A stretch of DNA of 64,000 bases from Pseudomonas sp. P8_241 (GCF_034008315.1 NZ_CP125377.1:811001-875000), one strand, 5' to 3'. Counted from the first letter of the stretch, positions 10,491 to 20,903 are shown. Made by a program: numbers and translations. Notes: generated by a model not told the origin, from the letters alone.

Positions 10491-10563
10491 AAGATCGCAG
10501 CCTGCGGCAGCTCCTACAGGGGAACGCATTCCAGATGTAGGAGCTGCCGCAGGCTGCGATCTT
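10491..10563. repeat. REPIN with perfect 28-bp arms
   Basis: Positions 10491-10518 are the exact reverse complement of 10536-10563, with a 17-base loop. The arms contain the GCAGCTCCTACA REP core. The element lies between accC and prmA. Perfect arms suggest a recently active or selected copy. Confidence 0.85.
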
Positions 10564-10575
10564 CTGATCTTAAAC

Positions 10576-10603
10576 AACAAAGCCGCCCGAAGGCGGCTTT
10601 GTT
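10576..10603 (-). terminator. Intrinsic terminator of the aroQ-accB-accC operon
   Basis: AACAAAGCCGCC pairs perfectly with GGCGGCTTTGTT around a CGAA loop, 15 bases beyond the accC stop. Stem strength and placement make it a good operon terminator for the minus strand. Confidence 0.75.
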
Positions 10604-10617
10604 GATAGGGTCGAAGC

Positions 10618-11976
10618 TTAGTGCTTCTCGCCAGCCAGCTTGTGCTCGAGGTAGTGAATGTTCACACCCCCTTTGCAGAAGCCTTCGTCGCGGGTCAGGT
10701 CGCGGTGCAACGGGATGTTGGTCTTGATCCCGTCGACCACGATTTCGTCCAGCGCATTGCGCATGCGCGCCATGGCTTCGTCACGGGTTGCGCCGTAGGT
10801 GATCAGCTTGCCGATCAACGAATCGTAGTTCGGCGGAACGGCATATCCACTGTACAGGTGCGAATCGACGCGAACGCCGTTGCCGCCTGGTGCATGGAAG
10901 TGCTTGACCGTGCCCGGGCTCGGCATGAAGGTCTTCGGGTCTTCGGCGTTGATCCGGCATTCCAGCGCGTGACCGCGGATGACCACGTCATCCTGGGTGA
11001 ACGACAGCTTGTTGCCGGCGGCGATGCTGAGCATCTCCTTGACGATGTCGATACCGGTGACCATTTCCGAAACCGGGTGCTCTACCTGGACACGAGTGTT
11101 CATCTCGATGAAGTAGAAACGACCGTTTTCGTAGAGGAACTCGAAAGTGCCGGCGCCACGGTAACCGATGTCGATGCACGCCTTGACGCAGCGGGCGAAG
11201 ACTTCCTGGCGAGCCTGCTCGTCGATGCCCGGTGCCGGCGCTTCTTCGAGGACTTTCTGGTGGCGACGTTGCAGCGAGCAATCGCGGTCACCCAGATGGA
11301 TGGCCTGGCCCTGGCCGTCGGAAAGAACCTGAACTTCCACGTGACGTGGGTTGGTCAGGAATTTTTCCAGATAGACCATCGGGTTGCCGAACGCCGCGCC
11401 TGCTTCGGAGCGGGTCAGTTGTGCCGAGGAAATCAGGTCTTCTTCCTTGTGCACAACGCGCATGCCGCGACCACCACCGCCGCCGGCGGCCTTGATGATC
11501 ACCGGGTAACCGACTTCACGACCAATGCGCAGAGCGGTTTCTTCGTCCTCCGGCAGCGGGCCGTCAGAGCCCGGAACGGTCGGTACGCCAGCGGCGATCA
11601 TCGCGTGCTTGGCCGAAACCTTGTCGCCCATCAGGCGAATGGTTTCGGCTTTTGGACCGATGAAAGCGAAGCCGGAGTTTTCGACCTGCTCGGCGAAGTC
11701 GGCGTTTTCCGCAAGGAAGCCGTAGCCAGGGTGAATGGCAGTGGCGCCCGTCACTTCGGCCGCGGCGATGATTGCCGGAATGTGCAGGTAGGAGTGGGCG
11801 GCCGATGCCGGACCGATGCAGACGGATTCGTCTGCCAGGCCCAGGTGCATCAGTTCCTTGTCAGCCTTGGAGTAAACGGCGACGGTCTTGATGCCCATCT
11901 CTTTGCAGGCGCGCAGGATCCGCAGGGCGATCTCACCGCGGTTGGCGATCAGAACTTTTTCCAACTTCGCAGTCAT
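10618..11976 (-). CDS. accC: Acetyl-CoA carboxylase, biotin carboxylase subunit
   Basis: A 452-residue ATP-grasp enzyme that carboxylates biotin on AccB, the first half-reaction of acetyl-CoA carboxylase in fatty acid synthesis. Features are [20 protein letters not shown] at the N-terminus, the glycine-rich ATP loop [12 protein letters not shown] (about 160-170), [13 protein letters not shown], and the catalytic [14 protein letters not shown]. The start at 11976 (MTAKLEK) has GGAGAG upstream. accB ends only 17 bp upstream, so the two are co-transcribed, which suits the required subunit ratio. Confidence 0.97.
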   Translation of the reverse strand: MTAKLEKVLIANRGEIALRILRACKEMGIKTVAVYSKADKELMHLGLADESVCIGPASAAHSYLHIPAIIAAAEVTGATAIHPGYGFLAENADFAEQVENSGFAFIGPKAETIRLMGDKVSAKHAMIAAGVPTVPGSDGPLPEDEETALRIGREVGYPVIIKAAGGGGGRGMRVVHKEEDLISSAQLTRSEAGAAFGNPMVYLEKFLTNPRHVEVQVLSDGQGQAIHLGDRDCSLQRRHQKVLEEAPAPGIDEQARQEVFARCVKACIDIGYRGAGTFEFLYENGRFYFIEMNTRVQVEHPVSEMVTGIDIVKEMLSIAAGNKLSFTQDDVVIRGHALECRINAEDPKTFMPSPGTVKHFHAPGGNGVRVDSHLYSGYAVPPNYDSLIGKLITYGATRDEAMARMRNALDEIVVDGIKTNIPLHRDLTRDEGFCKGGVNIHYLEHKLAGEKH

Positions 11977-11993
11977 CAAAGGCTCTCCGCGGT

Positions 11994-12458
11994 TCAAACG
12001 ATGGTGAACAGCGGTTGGTCGTACTCAACCGGCTGGCCGTCTTCAACGAGGATGGATTCGATCACACCGCTGGTTTCAGCTTCGATGTGGTTCATCATCT
12101 TCATGGCTTCAACGATACACAGGGTGTCGCCTTTCTTCACGGTCTGACCGACTTCAACGAAGGACGGCGAGGATGGCGAAGATTTGCGGTAGAACGTACC
12201 GACCATCGGCGAACGGGCAACGGTGCCGTTCAGTGCAGGGGCGGCCGGAGCAGCAGGGGCGGCAGCGGCAGCTGGAGCGGCGGCAGCGACAGGCGCGGCA
12301 GCCGGAGCTGGCATTGGAGCCGGCGCGTAGTACTGCTGAGCCGGGGTCTTGCTGTGACGGCTGATGCGTACGGACTCTTCGCCTTCCTTGATCTCGAGCT
12401 CGTCGATGCCGGACTCTTCCAGCAATTCGATCAGTTTCTTAACTTTACGGATATCCAT
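11994..12458 (-). CDS. accB: Biotin carboxyl carrier protein of acetyl-CoA carboxylase
   Basis: A 154-residue protein. An N-terminal helix-rich part ([17 protein letters not shown]), an Ala/Pro-rich flexible linker at about 50-75, and a C-terminal biotinyl domain are in the standard order. The biotin attachment site is the Lys in EAMKMM. The C-terminus [20 protein letters not shown] is typical, including the thumb region earlier in the domain. It lies between aroQ and accC in one operon. Confidence 0.97.
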   Translation of the reverse strand: MDIRKVKKLIELLEESGIDELEIKEGEESVRISRHSKTPAQQYYAPAPMPAPAAAPVAAAAPAAAAAPAAPAAPALNGTVARSPMVGTFYRKSSPSSPSFVEVGQTVKKGDTLCIVEAMKMMNHIEAETSGVIESILVEDGQPVEYDQPLFTIV

Positions 12459-12482
12459 GAATCATCAACTCCCAAGGGTCGG

Positions 12483-12938
12483 TCAGGGGCGGTTAACTTG
12501 TTGTTCAAGCTGTTCCAGGGCGGCCTCCAGGGCCAGTCGGTAACCGCTGGCGCCAAGGCCGCAGATCACTCCCACCGCTACATCGGAGAAGTAAGAGTGA
12601 TGGCGGAAAGGTTCGCGTTTGTGCACGTTAGACAAATGCACTTCGATGAATGGGATGCTCACCGCCAGCAGCGCGTCACGTAATGCGACACTCGTATGCG
12701 TAAAAGCTGCTGGATTGATCAAAATGAAGTCCACACCTTCGCTGCGCGCAGCGTGGATGCGATCGATCAATTCGTACTCGGCATTGCTTTGCAGGTACAG
12801 CAAATGGTGGCCGGCTTCGCGGGCGCGGCGTTCCAGGTCCTGGTTGATCTGCGCCAGAGTCGTAGCGCCATAGGTGCCCGGTTCACGGGTGCCAAGCAAA
12901 TTCAGGTTGGGTCCGTGCAGAACGAGTAGCGTCGCCAT
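12483..12938 (-). CDS. aroQ: 3-dehydroquinate dehydratase, type II
   Basis: A 151-residue type II dehydroquinase that makes 3-dehydroshikimate in the shikimate pathway. It begins [24 protein letters not shown], with the flexible catalytic loop Arg and Tyr in that segment. The substrate-binding [17 protein letters not shown] and [19 protein letters not shown] (catalytic His) follow. It opens the aroQ-accB-accC operon, with 24 bp to accB. This linkage of aroQ to accBC is common in gamma-proteobacteria. Confidence 0.96.
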   Translation of the reverse strand: MATLLVLHGPNLNLLGTREPGTYGATTLAQINQDLERRAREAGHHLLYLQSNAEYELIDRIHAARSEGVDFILINPAAFTHTSVALRDALLAVSIPFIEVHLSNVHKREPFRHHSYFSDVAVGVICGLGASGYRLALEAALEQLEQQVNRP

Positions 12939-13070
12939 CGGCTGTTCCTTTGTTATCCGTGTGCAATTGTCAGAACCCGGCGACTATGCCGCAAAGCCTT
13001 TATGACTGTCCAGTTCTCTGCAATAGCCAGCACGATGCCCGATGTTTGCGCAAAATATATGACTGCTTGA

Positions 13071-14816
13071 TTAATTCTGGTCATTAGCCTTCGCAACACG
13101 TTCGGCGAAGTTTTTTGCGTTGATCTCGCCGATCACCCGAACATCGGCGCGTTCCGCACCGTCCTTGCCGAAAAACATCAGCGCCGGAGGTCCGAACAGC
13201 TGATAGTGGTCGAGCAGGGCGCGTTGTTCGGCGTTGCTGGCGGTGATGTCGAAGCGGATCAGCCGGTAGCCCTTGAGGCGTTCGACGACGATCGGATCGT
13301 TTAGCACTTCATGTTCGATGACTTTGCAGCTGATGCACCAATCGGCGTACCAATCGAGCAACAGCGGCGTGTTGGAGGATCGTGCTTGGCTGAGTACCTG
13401 ATCCAGATCCGCCGGAGTGCTGACGGTTTGCCAGGCACTGATGCTTTGCGCTTGGGCGGCACCTGCGGCGATGCGCGGCTGGCCAATTGGATTGAACGGG
13501 TCGGTCTGGCCACTGAACGCACCGTACCAGCAGGACAGCGCATAAAAGAGCAAAAACATCCCGAGCAACTGTCCCAGGCGTTTTCTCGGCGGTTTGTAGA
13601 CGAACTCCAGCGCGCCCATGAATAACCCGACACCGCCGGCCAGCAAGCCGATCATCAGCAAGGTGACCTGGCCGGGCAAGACACGGCTGAGCAAGCCGAT
13701 TGCCAGGCCCAGCAGCAACACGCCAATCGCATTTTTTACGTAGACCAGCCAGGGTCCGCTTTTCGGTAACCAGGCCGCGCCGCCTGTGGCCACCAGCAGC
13801 AGCGGGGCGCCCATGCCGAGGCCGAGCATGAACAGTTTGATTCCACCGCCCAAGGCATCACCACTGGCGCTGATGTACAACAATGCACCGGCCAGGGGCG
13901 CCGAAACGCAGGGCGAAACCAGCAGGCTGGACACTACGCCCAACACCGCGGCACCCCACAGGGAGCCGCCCTCGGTGCGGCCGGCGATGCGGTCCAGGCG
14001 ACTGCTGATGGCTTGCGGCAACTTCAGTTCAAATACGCCGAACATCGCCAGGGCAAACACTGCAAAAAACATCGCGAACGGCACCAGCACCCAAGCGGAT
14101 TGGAGGCGTGCCTGAAGATTCAACTGCGCGCCGAACATCCCCATCAAGGCGCCGAGCAGGGCGAAGCAGGCAGCCATAGGCAGCACGTACGCCAGCGAAA
14201 GATTGAACCCGCGCAAGCCGCCCACCTGACCGCGCAAGACAACGCCCGACAGAATCGGCAGCATCGGTAGCACGCAGGGCGTGAACGTCAGGCCCAGACC
14301 GGCGAGGAAGAACAGCGCCAGTTCTCGCCAGCTCCAGTTGTAGGGAGTCCCTGCGGCGCTACTGTCACTGATGCTCAGGCGCTCGGTTTCGGGCGGATAG
14401 CACAGGCCTTTGTCGGCGCAGCCCTGATACGTCACGACCAGGGTGAAAGCGCGTGAGTCAGTGCGCGGTAGCTCGACGTCGAGAATGCCGTGATAGACCT
14501 CTACATCGCCAAAATACTCATCGTGCTTTTTTTGCCCGTCGGGCAGGCGTGCCGTGCCGAGCAGGGCGTCGGCCGGATCGGCACGAAATTGAAATCGATG
14601 GCGATAGAGGTAGTAGCCCTCGGTGGCGACAAAACGCAGTTTGATCGATTGCGGCGTACTGTCGACCAGACTCAGCTGAAAGGCTTCGCGCACCGGCAAA
14701 AAGTCTGCGCTGTTGTTGATCGAGCCCAGAGTGGAACTGGGTCGGCTCTCCAGCAAACCGGTGGCGGTGACCGGCAAGGCGAAGACTAAAAGCAGCAGGT
14801 AGAGCAAACGGCGCAT
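13071..14816 (-). CDS. dsbD: Thiol:disulfide interchange protein DsbD (DipZ)
   Basis: A 581-residue inner-membrane protein that carries electrons from thioredoxin to periplasmic reducing pathways. A signal peptide (1-19) is followed by the periplasmic nDsbD domain with YQGCADKGLCYPP (the cysteine pair). Eight membrane spans carry the two redox cysteines (LTFTPCVLPMLPILSG and LLVSPCVSAPLAG), and a C-terminal thioredoxin-like domain has DWYADWCISCKVIEHEV. All six expected cysteines are present, so the protein looks functional. Its position next to aroQ matches PA4845. Confidence 0.95.
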   Translation of the reverse strand: MRRLLYLLLLVFALPVTATGLLESRPSSTLGSINNSADFLPVREAFQLSLVDSTPQSIKLRFVATEGYYLYRHRFQFRADPADALLGTARLPDGQKKHDEYFGDVEVYHGILDVELPRTDSRAFTLVVTYQGCADKGLCYPPETERLSISDSSAAGTPYNWSWRELALFFLAGLGLTFTPCVLPMLPILSGVVLRGQVGGLRGFNLSLAYVLPMAACFALLGALMGMFGAQLNLQARLQSAWVLVPFAMFFAVFALAMFGVFELKLPQAISSRLDRIAGRTEGGSLWGAAVLGVVSSLLVSPCVSAPLAGALLYISASGDALGGGIKLFMLGLGMGAPLLLVATGGAAWLPKSGPWLVYVKNAIGVLLLGLAIGLLSRVLPGQVTLLMIGLLAGGVGLFMGALEFVYKPPRKRLGQLLGMFLLFYALSCWYGAFSGQTDPFNPIGQPRIAAGAAQAQSISAWQTVSTPADLDQVLSQARSSNTPLLLDWYADWCISCKVIEHEVLNDPIVVERLKGYRLIRFDITASNAEQRALLDHYQLFGPPALMFFGKDGAERADVRVIGEINAKNFAERVAKANDQN

Positions 14817-14876
14817 GACAATCTCGCGTATCGGAATTGGGGGGATGATAGCTGAGAGATTAGGGTCGCATCGAAA

Positions 14877-14960
14877 CAGGAGCTGCCCAAGGCTTCGATC
14901 TTTTGATTTTGCCTCTCAACTGCAAGGTCAAAAGATCGCAGCCTTCGGCAGCTCCTACAG
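14877..14960. repeat. Imperfect REPIN upstream of dsbD
   Basis: Two inverted copies of the REP core (AGGAGCTGCC at 14878 and GGCAGCTCCTACAG ending at 14960) flank a short spacer. The left arm has diverged from the right by several bases. The element lies between dsbD and the chemoreceptor gene. Confidence 0.75.
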
Positions 14961-14973
14961 TTCACAAAACACA

Positions 14974-15000
14974 TGCAGGAGCGAGCCTGCTTGCGAAGGC
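14974..15000. repeat. Single REP of the GAGCCTGCTTGCG class
   Basis: A lone REP unit (TGCAGGAGCGAGCCTGCTTG) of a different sequence class from the neighbouring REPIN. It ends seven bases before the chemoreceptor stop codon. Confidence 0.7.
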
Positions 15001-15006
15001 GGTCTG

Positions 15007-16953
15007 TCAGACGCGAAAAGCCTGAACGGCAGTATGCAGGCGCCCACCCAGTACCAGCAGGTTCTCTCCCTGCTCACGCCCTTCGCCAATGCGCAGCAAG
15101 TTATCCCCACCCAGCTGGTGAATTCGCTCGCTGTGATCGCGTATCTCGCTGACAGCGCCGCTTTGCTGGGCGGTGATATCGGCGATGCGTACCGCCGTGT
15201 CGGAAATGGTCTGGATCGCCGCGACGATTTTATCCAGCGCGCCATCGGCTGCTTGAGCCTGGCTGGCGGTGGCTTCAGCGTGTTCGACCTGGGCGCGCAT
15301 GCCCACTACCGACTGCCGCGCGGCGGTTTGCAGGCCGGCGATCAAGGTCTGGATCTCGGCTGTGGCCCCGGCAGTGCGTTGCGCCAGTGACCGAACCTCT
15401 TCCGCGACCACGGCAAACCCTCGGCCCATTTCTCCGGCGCGAGCCGCTTCAATGGCGGCGTTGAGCGCCAGCAGGTTGGTCTGCTCGGCAATCGAGCGAA
15501 TGACCGTCAATACGCCGCCGATCGTGGCGGACTCCTCGGCCAGGTGCTCAATCATTTGCGCATTGCCTTGCACTTCGCCCACCAACGCATGCAGGCCAGT
15601 AAGACTCAAGCCAATGACTTTCTGCCCATGCTCGACCGCCAGCCCCGCGTGACGGCTGGCGTCGGCGGCCTGGCTGGCGTCGCCGGCCACTTGTTGAATG
15701 GTGGCCTCCAGTTCGCTGAGTGAATCACGAATCAGCGCCGTATCACCGGCCTGATGTTCCGCCCCGTCATGCAGGTCATTGCTGAGGTCGGCCAGCGTCC
15801 GGCTGCTGCCGGCCACCAGCTCGGCATTGCGGCGAATCGTTCCCACCAGGTCCACCAGATAGGCACGCAGGCGATTGAGAGACGCTTCAATGTCATGCAA
15901 TTCGCGGTTGCTGTTGCCCAGTTGGATATCCCGGCTGAAGTCGCCTTCAGCCCAGGTCGACAGAGCCGGAGCAAGGTTGGTGAGGGTCCGGGCGAGCTTG
16001 CGTTGCAACGTGTCGATCAGCAGGGCGATCAGCAAGATCAGACCGATCATTATCCCTTGCATGAGTCGCACTTCACTCTGGATCTGCCCGTGCTGGGCAC
16101 GCACCACGGGCTCCAGTCCGGCGATGGCCTGCTGCACGTAGGAGATTTTCAGGTGCGTCGCCGTACTGAGGTCGGCGCGTTTGCGGATTTGATCGCGGGT
16201 GCGCGCGAGTTCGGCCGGGTAACGGCTGAGCAGACTGTTGAGTTCGCGTTTGAGCCCAACGCCGGCATCTTCGGCTGCGGCCTTTTCAGTGTTCTCCAGA
16301 CCCATCATCGAAGCGAAATCATCGGTGCTCGATTCGCTGCTGGCGGTCACGCCGAGCAACGGCAGGGCGTCGAGTTTTTCCGCTTGGGCGCGAATGTTGG
16401 CGACTTCTCGTTCGACATCGGCGGCCAATTCGCTGCGACCGCTGCTGACCAGCTTGTCCCGGGCAAGCGACAGTTTGGCCAGATGTTGCGAGGCGATGAG
16501 CAGTGGCGCCAGATAGGCCGCGTTGCCGCTGGCGTACTGGTTGAGTTGATCAAGGCTGGCGCCGAGTTCCCGTTCGGCTTGCAGTAATAGCGCCTGCGGA
16601 TCGCCGGCGAGTTTGCCGGCCGCCAGCAGCTCGGTTTTGCTGAACTCACTCAAGTTTGAGAGGCTGGGGCGCAAGGTCTGCTCCAGTGCCGGCGGTAATT
16701 CGCCGAGCTCCTTTTGCAGGCGGTCGATGGCCTGGCTGGCACTGCTCAGGCGTAGGGCATCGCCGCTTGCGAGATAGTCTTCAACGCTGCGCACCACTTC
16801 ATTTTGAAATGACCGGGAAAGGCCCAGGTAGCGCTCCATCAACAAATACGGGCGCTCAAGGGCTTTTTGCGACCACCACAGCGTGATGCCGAGGGCCACG
16901 CAGACGGCCACCAACAGGAGGGTATTGAGATTGGTCAGCAGCTTCAGGCGCAT
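15007..16953 (-). CDS. Methyl-accepting chemotaxis protein, CtpL-like
   Basis: A 648-residue transmembrane chemoreceptor. TM1 (about 8-28) is followed by a large all-helical periplasmic ligand-binding region of about 270 residues, rich in Leu, Ala and Glu and consistent with a helical bimodular sensor. TM2 is at about 295-318 ([14 protein letters not shown]), then HAMP (about 320-370) and the signalling hairpin with the conserved tip [35 protein letters not shown] split across the tip. The position between dsbD and gcbA matches PA4844 (CtpL), a chemoreceptor linked to phosphate limitation. The ligand here is inferred from synteny only. Confidence 0.85.
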   Translation of the reverse strand: MRLKLLTNLNTLLLVAVCVALGITLWWSQKALERPYLLMERYLGLSRSFQNEVVRSVEDYLASGDALRLSSASQAIDRLQKELGELPPALEQTLRPSLSNLSEFSKTELLAAGKLAGDPQALLLQAERELGASLDQLNQYASGNAAYLAPLLIASQHLAKLSLARDKLVSSGRSELAADVEREVANIRAQAEKLDALPLLGVTASSESSTDDFASMMGLENTEKAAAEDAGVGLKRELNSLLSRYPAELARTRDQIRKRADLSTATHLKISYVQQAIAGLEPVVRAQHGQIQSEVRLMQGIMIGLILLIALLIDTLQRKLARTLTNLAPALSTWAEGDFSRDIQLGNSNRELHDIEASLNRLRAYLVDLVGTIRRNAELVAGSSRTLADLSNDLHDGAEHQAGDTALIRDSLSELEATIQQVAGDASQAADASRHAGLAVEHGQKVIGLSLTGLHALVGEVQGNAQMIEHLAEESATIGGVLTVIRSIAEQTNLLALNAAIEAARAGEMGRGFAVVAEEVRSLAQRTAGATAEIQTLIAGLQTAARQSVVGMRAQVEHAEATASQAQAADGALDKIVAAIQTISDTAVRIADITAQQSGAVSEIRDHSERIHQLGGDNLLRIGEGREQGENLLVLGGRLHTAVQAFRV

Positions 16954-17006
16954 TTCGGGACTACCAACGGCAAAAACGGTAAGCGCCTGAAGTTATTGCG
17001 TTTCTA

Positions 17007-18677
17007 TTACAGAGTTATGACCGTATCGGTCGAATCCGATAAAAAAGTGGCACTTTGCTTTGACGCCGGAGCAGCCTGTACGCGGTTGCGTCCGGCATTT
17101 TTGGCGTGGTAGAGCGCCTCGTCCGCCTGACTGGCCATCGTCAGACTGTCGGAGTTTTCGCACATCTGGACCACCCCGGCACTGAATGTGCACCAGAGGT
17201 CCTGGGGTTGCGCCGGGTAATGAATTTCGGCAAAACGCTGGCGGATTTCGTTGAGCACGTTGTGGGCCGCCTCGATGTCGGTGTCCGGCATCACAATCGC
17301 GAACTCCTCACCACCGTATCGGCCGATGAAGTCGGTTTTGCGCAGGCGCTGCTTGAGAAACAGCGCCAGGCTCTTGATCACGCGGTCCCCCATGGGATGA
17401 CCGTGGCTGTCATTGACCCGTTTGAAGTGGTCGATATCGAGCATGGCAAAGCTCAGCGGCTTTTGCTCGCGACGAGCTCGAAACGAGCAGTCTTCAAGCA
17501 ATTGCAGAATGTGGGTGTGGTTGTACAGGCCGGTGAGGCTGTCGCGGACCATCCGCGCCTTGAGATTGCGCGCCCGGGCCGCACGGTTGCGCACGGTGGT
17601 GATCAGGTGCCGCGGCTTGATCGGTTTGGTCAGGAAGTCATCGCCGCCCTCGCTCATTGCGTCAAGCTGCTTGTCCAGATCGTCTTCGGCGGACAGGTAA
17701 ATGATCGGTACGCTGACATAGCGGTCGTTGTGGCGGATTACCTTGGCCAGTTCCGTGCCAGTGCAGGCCGGCATGTACATGTCGAGGATAATCAGATCGG
17801 GTTGAAAGTCCGCCAGTTCGGCCATGGCCTGGATCGGTTCGATCAAGGTCCGGGTGACGATCCCGGCGCTGTTGAGCAGACGTTCGGTGTGCAAAGCCTG
17901 GGCGCGGGAGTCGTCGATGATCAGCACTTTGTAAGGTTCGTACTGGGCAACGCAGGTCAGGACTTCGATTTTCTCCAGCAGGCTCGACGCTTCGAGGGTG
18001 CCGGTGAGGAATTCCTGACCACCGGCACGCACGGCGGCGAGGCGGGTCGGCGTATCGGTTTCGTGCAGGCTGAAGAACAGTAGCGGCAGTTGATGATCCA
18101 GGCCTTCCTGGGCTTCTGCGGCCAGTTTCAGGCCAACGCCGGGACCACTGAAGTCAACGTCCATGACAATCGCCGCTGGCAGCCGCTCGACCATAGAGGA
18201 GCGAAACGCGGCTACGCTTTCCAGGGATTGGGCGCTGAGCCCGAAAAACTCCAGTTGCTTGGCCAGGCGCTCGGCACGGTCGTGATCCTGCAACATCACG
18301 TAGATCGGCTTGCGCAGCGGTGGCAGGAAGGTCTGATCGAGCTGATCGCCATGGCGCAGACCGGTACGCGACAGGCGCTGCATCAAGCGATTGAGATCAG
18401 TGATCAGGCCGCTGCTCAGGCGCCCGCGATTGGCGTCAACGGCCTCCAGCGATTTGCCGATATGGCGTGCCAGCTGCGAGTGTTCCGGTTGTTCGAAACG
18501 CTCGGCAAATCGCAACAGCCGCAAGTTGGCCTCGCTCAACTCCGAAAGGTCGGCAGTGGACCACTCGCTGCGTTGCAGGCGTTGCCATATCTCAAGGATC
18601 TGACGTGCCTGATGAATTACCCGCTGGGCAAAGTGGTGCTTGAGGCGCTCGCGGCTGGGCTCTTCTGGCTCGGTCAT
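17007..18677 (-). CDS. gcbA: Diguanylate cyclase with two receiver domains, GcbA-like
   Basis: A 556-residue cytoplasmic protein. A helical N-terminus (1-120) precedes receiver 1, receiver 2 and a C-terminal GGDEF domain. The active site is RYGGEEFAIVMPDTD, so c-di-GMP synthesis is expected. RKTD five residues before GGEEF is the RxxD inhibitory I-site. Receiver 1 keeps an Asp (AIVMDVDF) but has FLTGTL where a Lys is normal, so it may be a pseudo-receiver. Receiver 2 (LILDMYMP, FLTKPI) looks intact. The order matches PA4843/GcbA, known to promote surface attachment in Pseudomonas. Confidence 0.87.
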   Translation of the reverse strand: MTEPEEPSRERLKHHFAQRVIHQARQILEIWQRLQRSEWSTADLSELSEANLRLLRFAERFEQPEHSQLARHIGKSLEAVDANRGRLSSGLITDLNRLMQRLSRTGLRHGDQLDQTFLPPLRKPIYVMLQDHDRAERLAKQLEFFGLSAQSLESVAAFRSSMVERLPAAIVMDVDFSGPGVGLKLAAEAQEGLDHQLPLLFFSLHETDTPTRLAAVRAGGQEFLTGTLEASSLLEKIEVLTCVAQYEPYKVLIIDDSRAQALHTERLLNSAGIVTRTLIEPIQAMAELADFQPDLIILDMYMPACTGTELAKVIRHNDRYVSVPIIYLSAEDDLDKQLDAMSEGGDDFLTKPIKPRHLITTVRNRAARARNLKARMVRDSLTGLYNHTHILQLLEDCSFRARREQKPLSFAMLDIDHFKRVNDSHGHPMGDRVIKSLALFLKQRLRKTDFIGRYGGEEFAIVMPDTDIEAAHNVLNEIRQRFAEIHYPAQPQDLWCTFSAGVVQMCENSDSLTMASQADEALYHAKNAGRNRVQAAPASKQSATFLSDSTDTVITL

Positions 18678-19149
18678 ATCCTGACTACTGGTTAGGGTGC
18701 AAGCTGAGGTCGAGTGGTGGCTCTATGCTAGCACCACTTTCCGGCTACATGAGAGCGGTACATCAATAATCTGCAAGGGCACCTCATTCAGTTCGTGACC
18801 AGACAGTCATTTTTTTGCTCCGCAAGTCTGGCCGGAGCGGCCGTGAGCGTTGTCTGTGGGCCTTTGTCGCCGGTCCGACCAATTCCAGTGCAGGTGCGAT
18901 GATTCGTGTATTTGATCTCTTTGACCGGGTCGTTTTTGTGCGGCAAAAGGATCAGGGATTCCCCTAGGGGCGTCATCCAGACCAATAGGCGTATTTCGGT
19001 GGTGCATGGGTGTTTTTTTCGGGTCGCAGGTTTTTGGTCCTGCGTGCGGCAATTTCTGCGATCAATGCAATGCGTGCGTGCCGGGCGAAGGCACGTTGTT
19101 GTATGGTTGTGGTCGAACCGTGAACTCAAGTGATTGAAAGGATATCGCC
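18678..19149. other. Long intergenic region between gcbA and the DUF2333 gene
   Basis: About 470 bases with no convincing gene. Short open frames here lack ribosome binding sites and family-like sequence. The region must hold the divergent promoters of gcbA and the DUF2333 gene. A CGCAGG/CCTGCG hairpin around 19026-19045, preceded by T-rich sequence, is the only clear structure seen. Confidence 0.6.
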
Positions 19150-20217
19150 ATGCTGGACTGGAAGAACCGCGCAGGCAGTGCGCCTGAACGTGCCGCTGAG
19201 CCCAAGTCGGCCACCCGCACTTATTTGGGCGGTCTGTTGTTCAGCCGTGCGCTGGCCACTCTGATCGGACTCTACTTGCTGGTGGCGAGTGTTCTGGGAT
19301 GGTACTGGAGCCAGGAGCCCGCGCTGTTCCCTGTTCAGCAAACGGCCCAGCAAGCCGCTGAAAAAGAAGGCAAGCAGATGGTCGTCGGCTACACCACGGT
19401 CGAAACGCTCAAGACCGTCGCGGGCACTTTGCTGACCAAGCCGGGCGGTTACATTTCCAACGACCGTTTCCCGCCAGGCCTGTGGATGGACAACATGCCG
19501 AGCTGGGAATACGGCGTGCTGGTGCAGGTCCGTGACCTGAGCCGTGCGTTGCGCAAAGACTTCGCCCGTTCGCAGTCTCAGTCCGCCGAGGACGCCGACC
19601 TGGCCAAGGCCGAGCCGCGTTTCAACTTCGACAATAAAAGCTGGGTGCTGCCATCCAGTGAGTCCGAATACCAGGAAGGGATCAACTCCCTGAGCCGTTA
19701 TCAGGCGCGCCTGTCCGACCCGAACCAGAAAAGCGCGCTGTTCTACGCCCGCGCCGACAACCTCAACAACTGGCTGGGTGATGTCGGGACCCGACTGGGT
19801 TCGCTGTCGCAACGGCTGTCGGCCAGCGTTGGTCGGGTCAAGCTCAACACTGCTTTGAAAACCGAAGTCGTGGCGCCGGGTGAAGTGCCGCAGGTCGACG
19901 AAGAAATCGTCGAGACGCCGTGGATGCAGATCGACAACGTGTTCTACGAAGCCCGGGGTCAGGCGTGGGCTTTGTCTCACCTGCTGCGCGCCATCGAAGT
20001 CGACTTCGCCGATGTACTGGCCAAGAAGAACGCCACTGTCAGCGTGCGCCAGATCATTCGTGAACTGGAAGCGTCGCAGGAGCCGGTGTGGAGTCCGATG
20101 ATTCTCAACGGGAGCGGCTTCGGCGTGCTGGCCAACCACTCGCTGGTCATGGCCAACTACATTTCCCGGGCCAATGCGGCGGTGATCGATTTGCGTCAAC
20201 TGCTCAATCAGGGCTGA
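19150..20217 (+). CDS. DUF2333 family membrane-anchored protein
   Basis: A 355-residue protein with one N-terminal membrane span (about 32-52, LATLIGLYLLVASVLGWYW) and a large soluble, probably periplasmic, remainder. PGGYISNDRFPPGLWMDNMPSWEYG is the most characteristic stretch of the DUF2333 family. AAGGA lies at the right spacing before the ATG. Only 3 bp separate its stop from the NUDIX gene, so they form an operon. The family is of unknown function; the arrangement matches PA4842-PA4841. Confidence 0.85.
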   Translation: MLDWKNRAGSAPERAAEPKSATRTYLGGLLFSRALATLIGLYLLVASVLGWYWSQEPALFPVQQTAQQAAEKEGKQMVVGYTTVETLKTVAGTLLTKPGGYISNDRFPPGLWMDNMPSWEYGVLVQVRDLSRALRKDFARSQSQSAEDADLAKAEPRFNFDNKSWVLPSSESEYQEGINSLSRYQARLSDPNQKSALFYARADNLNNWLGDVGTRLGSLSQRLSASVGRVKLNTALKTEVVAPGEVPQVDEEIVETPWMQIDNVFYEARGQAWALSHLLRAIEVDFADVLAKKNATVSVRQIIRELEASQEPVWSPMILNGSGFGVLANHSLVMANYISRANAAVIDLRQLLNQG

Positions 20218-20220
20218 GTC

Positions 20221-20790
20221 ATGGTCGATAGCTCTATCGATAACCTGCGAGAGGCCGCGCACCGTGCGGCCTCGGATGCCGAGCAAATTGCCTGGGTCGA
20301 CGAGCAGGACAACCTGCTCGGCGCCCTGGTCCGTTCCGATTTGCGCGAGCGCGGGCTGATCGGGCGCGGCACCTACATTATGTTGTTCAACTCTGCCGGT
20401 GAACTGTGTGTGCATCGGCGCACGCTGAGCAAGGCGATTTACCCCGGTTATTGGGACGTGGCGGCGGGTGGAATGGTGCTGGCCAGTGAAACCTACGCCG
20501 AATCGGCGGCCAGGGAGCTTGAAGAAGAGTTGGGCGTCAGTGGCGTAGAGCTGATCGCCCATGACCACTTTTTCTTTGAAGACACCGGCAATCGTCTCTG
20601 GTGCTCGGCCTTTTCGGCGGTCTGGGACGGGCCGTTGATACTGCAGCCGGAAGAGGTGCTCGAAGCGCGCTTTATTCCCGTCGATCAGGTCATGCTGGAA
20701 ATCGAGCAGAAGCCTTATTGCCCGGACTCTTTGGCTGCGTTGAAGCGCTATCTGAAGGCTCAACAAAGCAACGTCGCAAAACCGCTATAA
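20221..20790 (+). CDS. NUDIX hydrolase
   Basis: A 189-residue enzyme of the NUDIX superfamily, which cleaves nucleoside diphosphates linked to another moiety. The Nudix box is visible at about residues 82-104: GGMVLASETYAESAARELEEELG, with the metal-binding REL..EE acids (given in two overlapping parts, starting GGMVLASETY). The surrounding sequence (HRRTLSKAIYPGYWDVAAGG) resembles YfcD-type proteins. The substrate is unknown. It is translated in an operon with the DUF2333 gene. Confidence 0.88.
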   Translation: MVDSSIDNLREAAHRAASDAEQIAWVDEQDNLLGALVRSDLRERGLIGRGTYIMLFNSAGELCVHRRTLSKAIYPGYWDVAAGGMVLASETYAESAARELEEELGVSGVELIAHDHFFFEDTGNRLWCSAFSAVWDGPLILQPEEVLEARFIPVDQVMLEIEQKPYCPDSLAALKRYLKAQQSNVAKPL

Positions 20791-20877
20791 ATTGGCGCCG
20801 ATTGGCTCTTAGCAATCGGCGTTTTTGCCGTTACACTGCGCGACCTTTTCAAGCTGAACCGGTATTGCTTGTTGTTG

Positions 20878-20903
20878 CTGTAGGAGCAAGCTCGCTCCTA
20901 CAG
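20878..20903. repeat. Compact REP hairpin
   Basis: CTGTAGGAGC and GCTCCTACAG form a 10-bp perfect stem with a six-base loop, between the NUDIX gene and sui1. It is a minimal REP palindrome without the usual pair. Confidence 0.8.

Noticed and set aside
18788..19133. Short open frames on both strands upstream of the DUF2333 gene
   Set aside because: No ribosome binding sites, mutually overlapping, and sequence not protein-like.
19126..20766. 546-codon open frame antisense to the DUF2333 and NUDIX genes
   Set aside because: Overlaps two recognisable genes and has no motifs.
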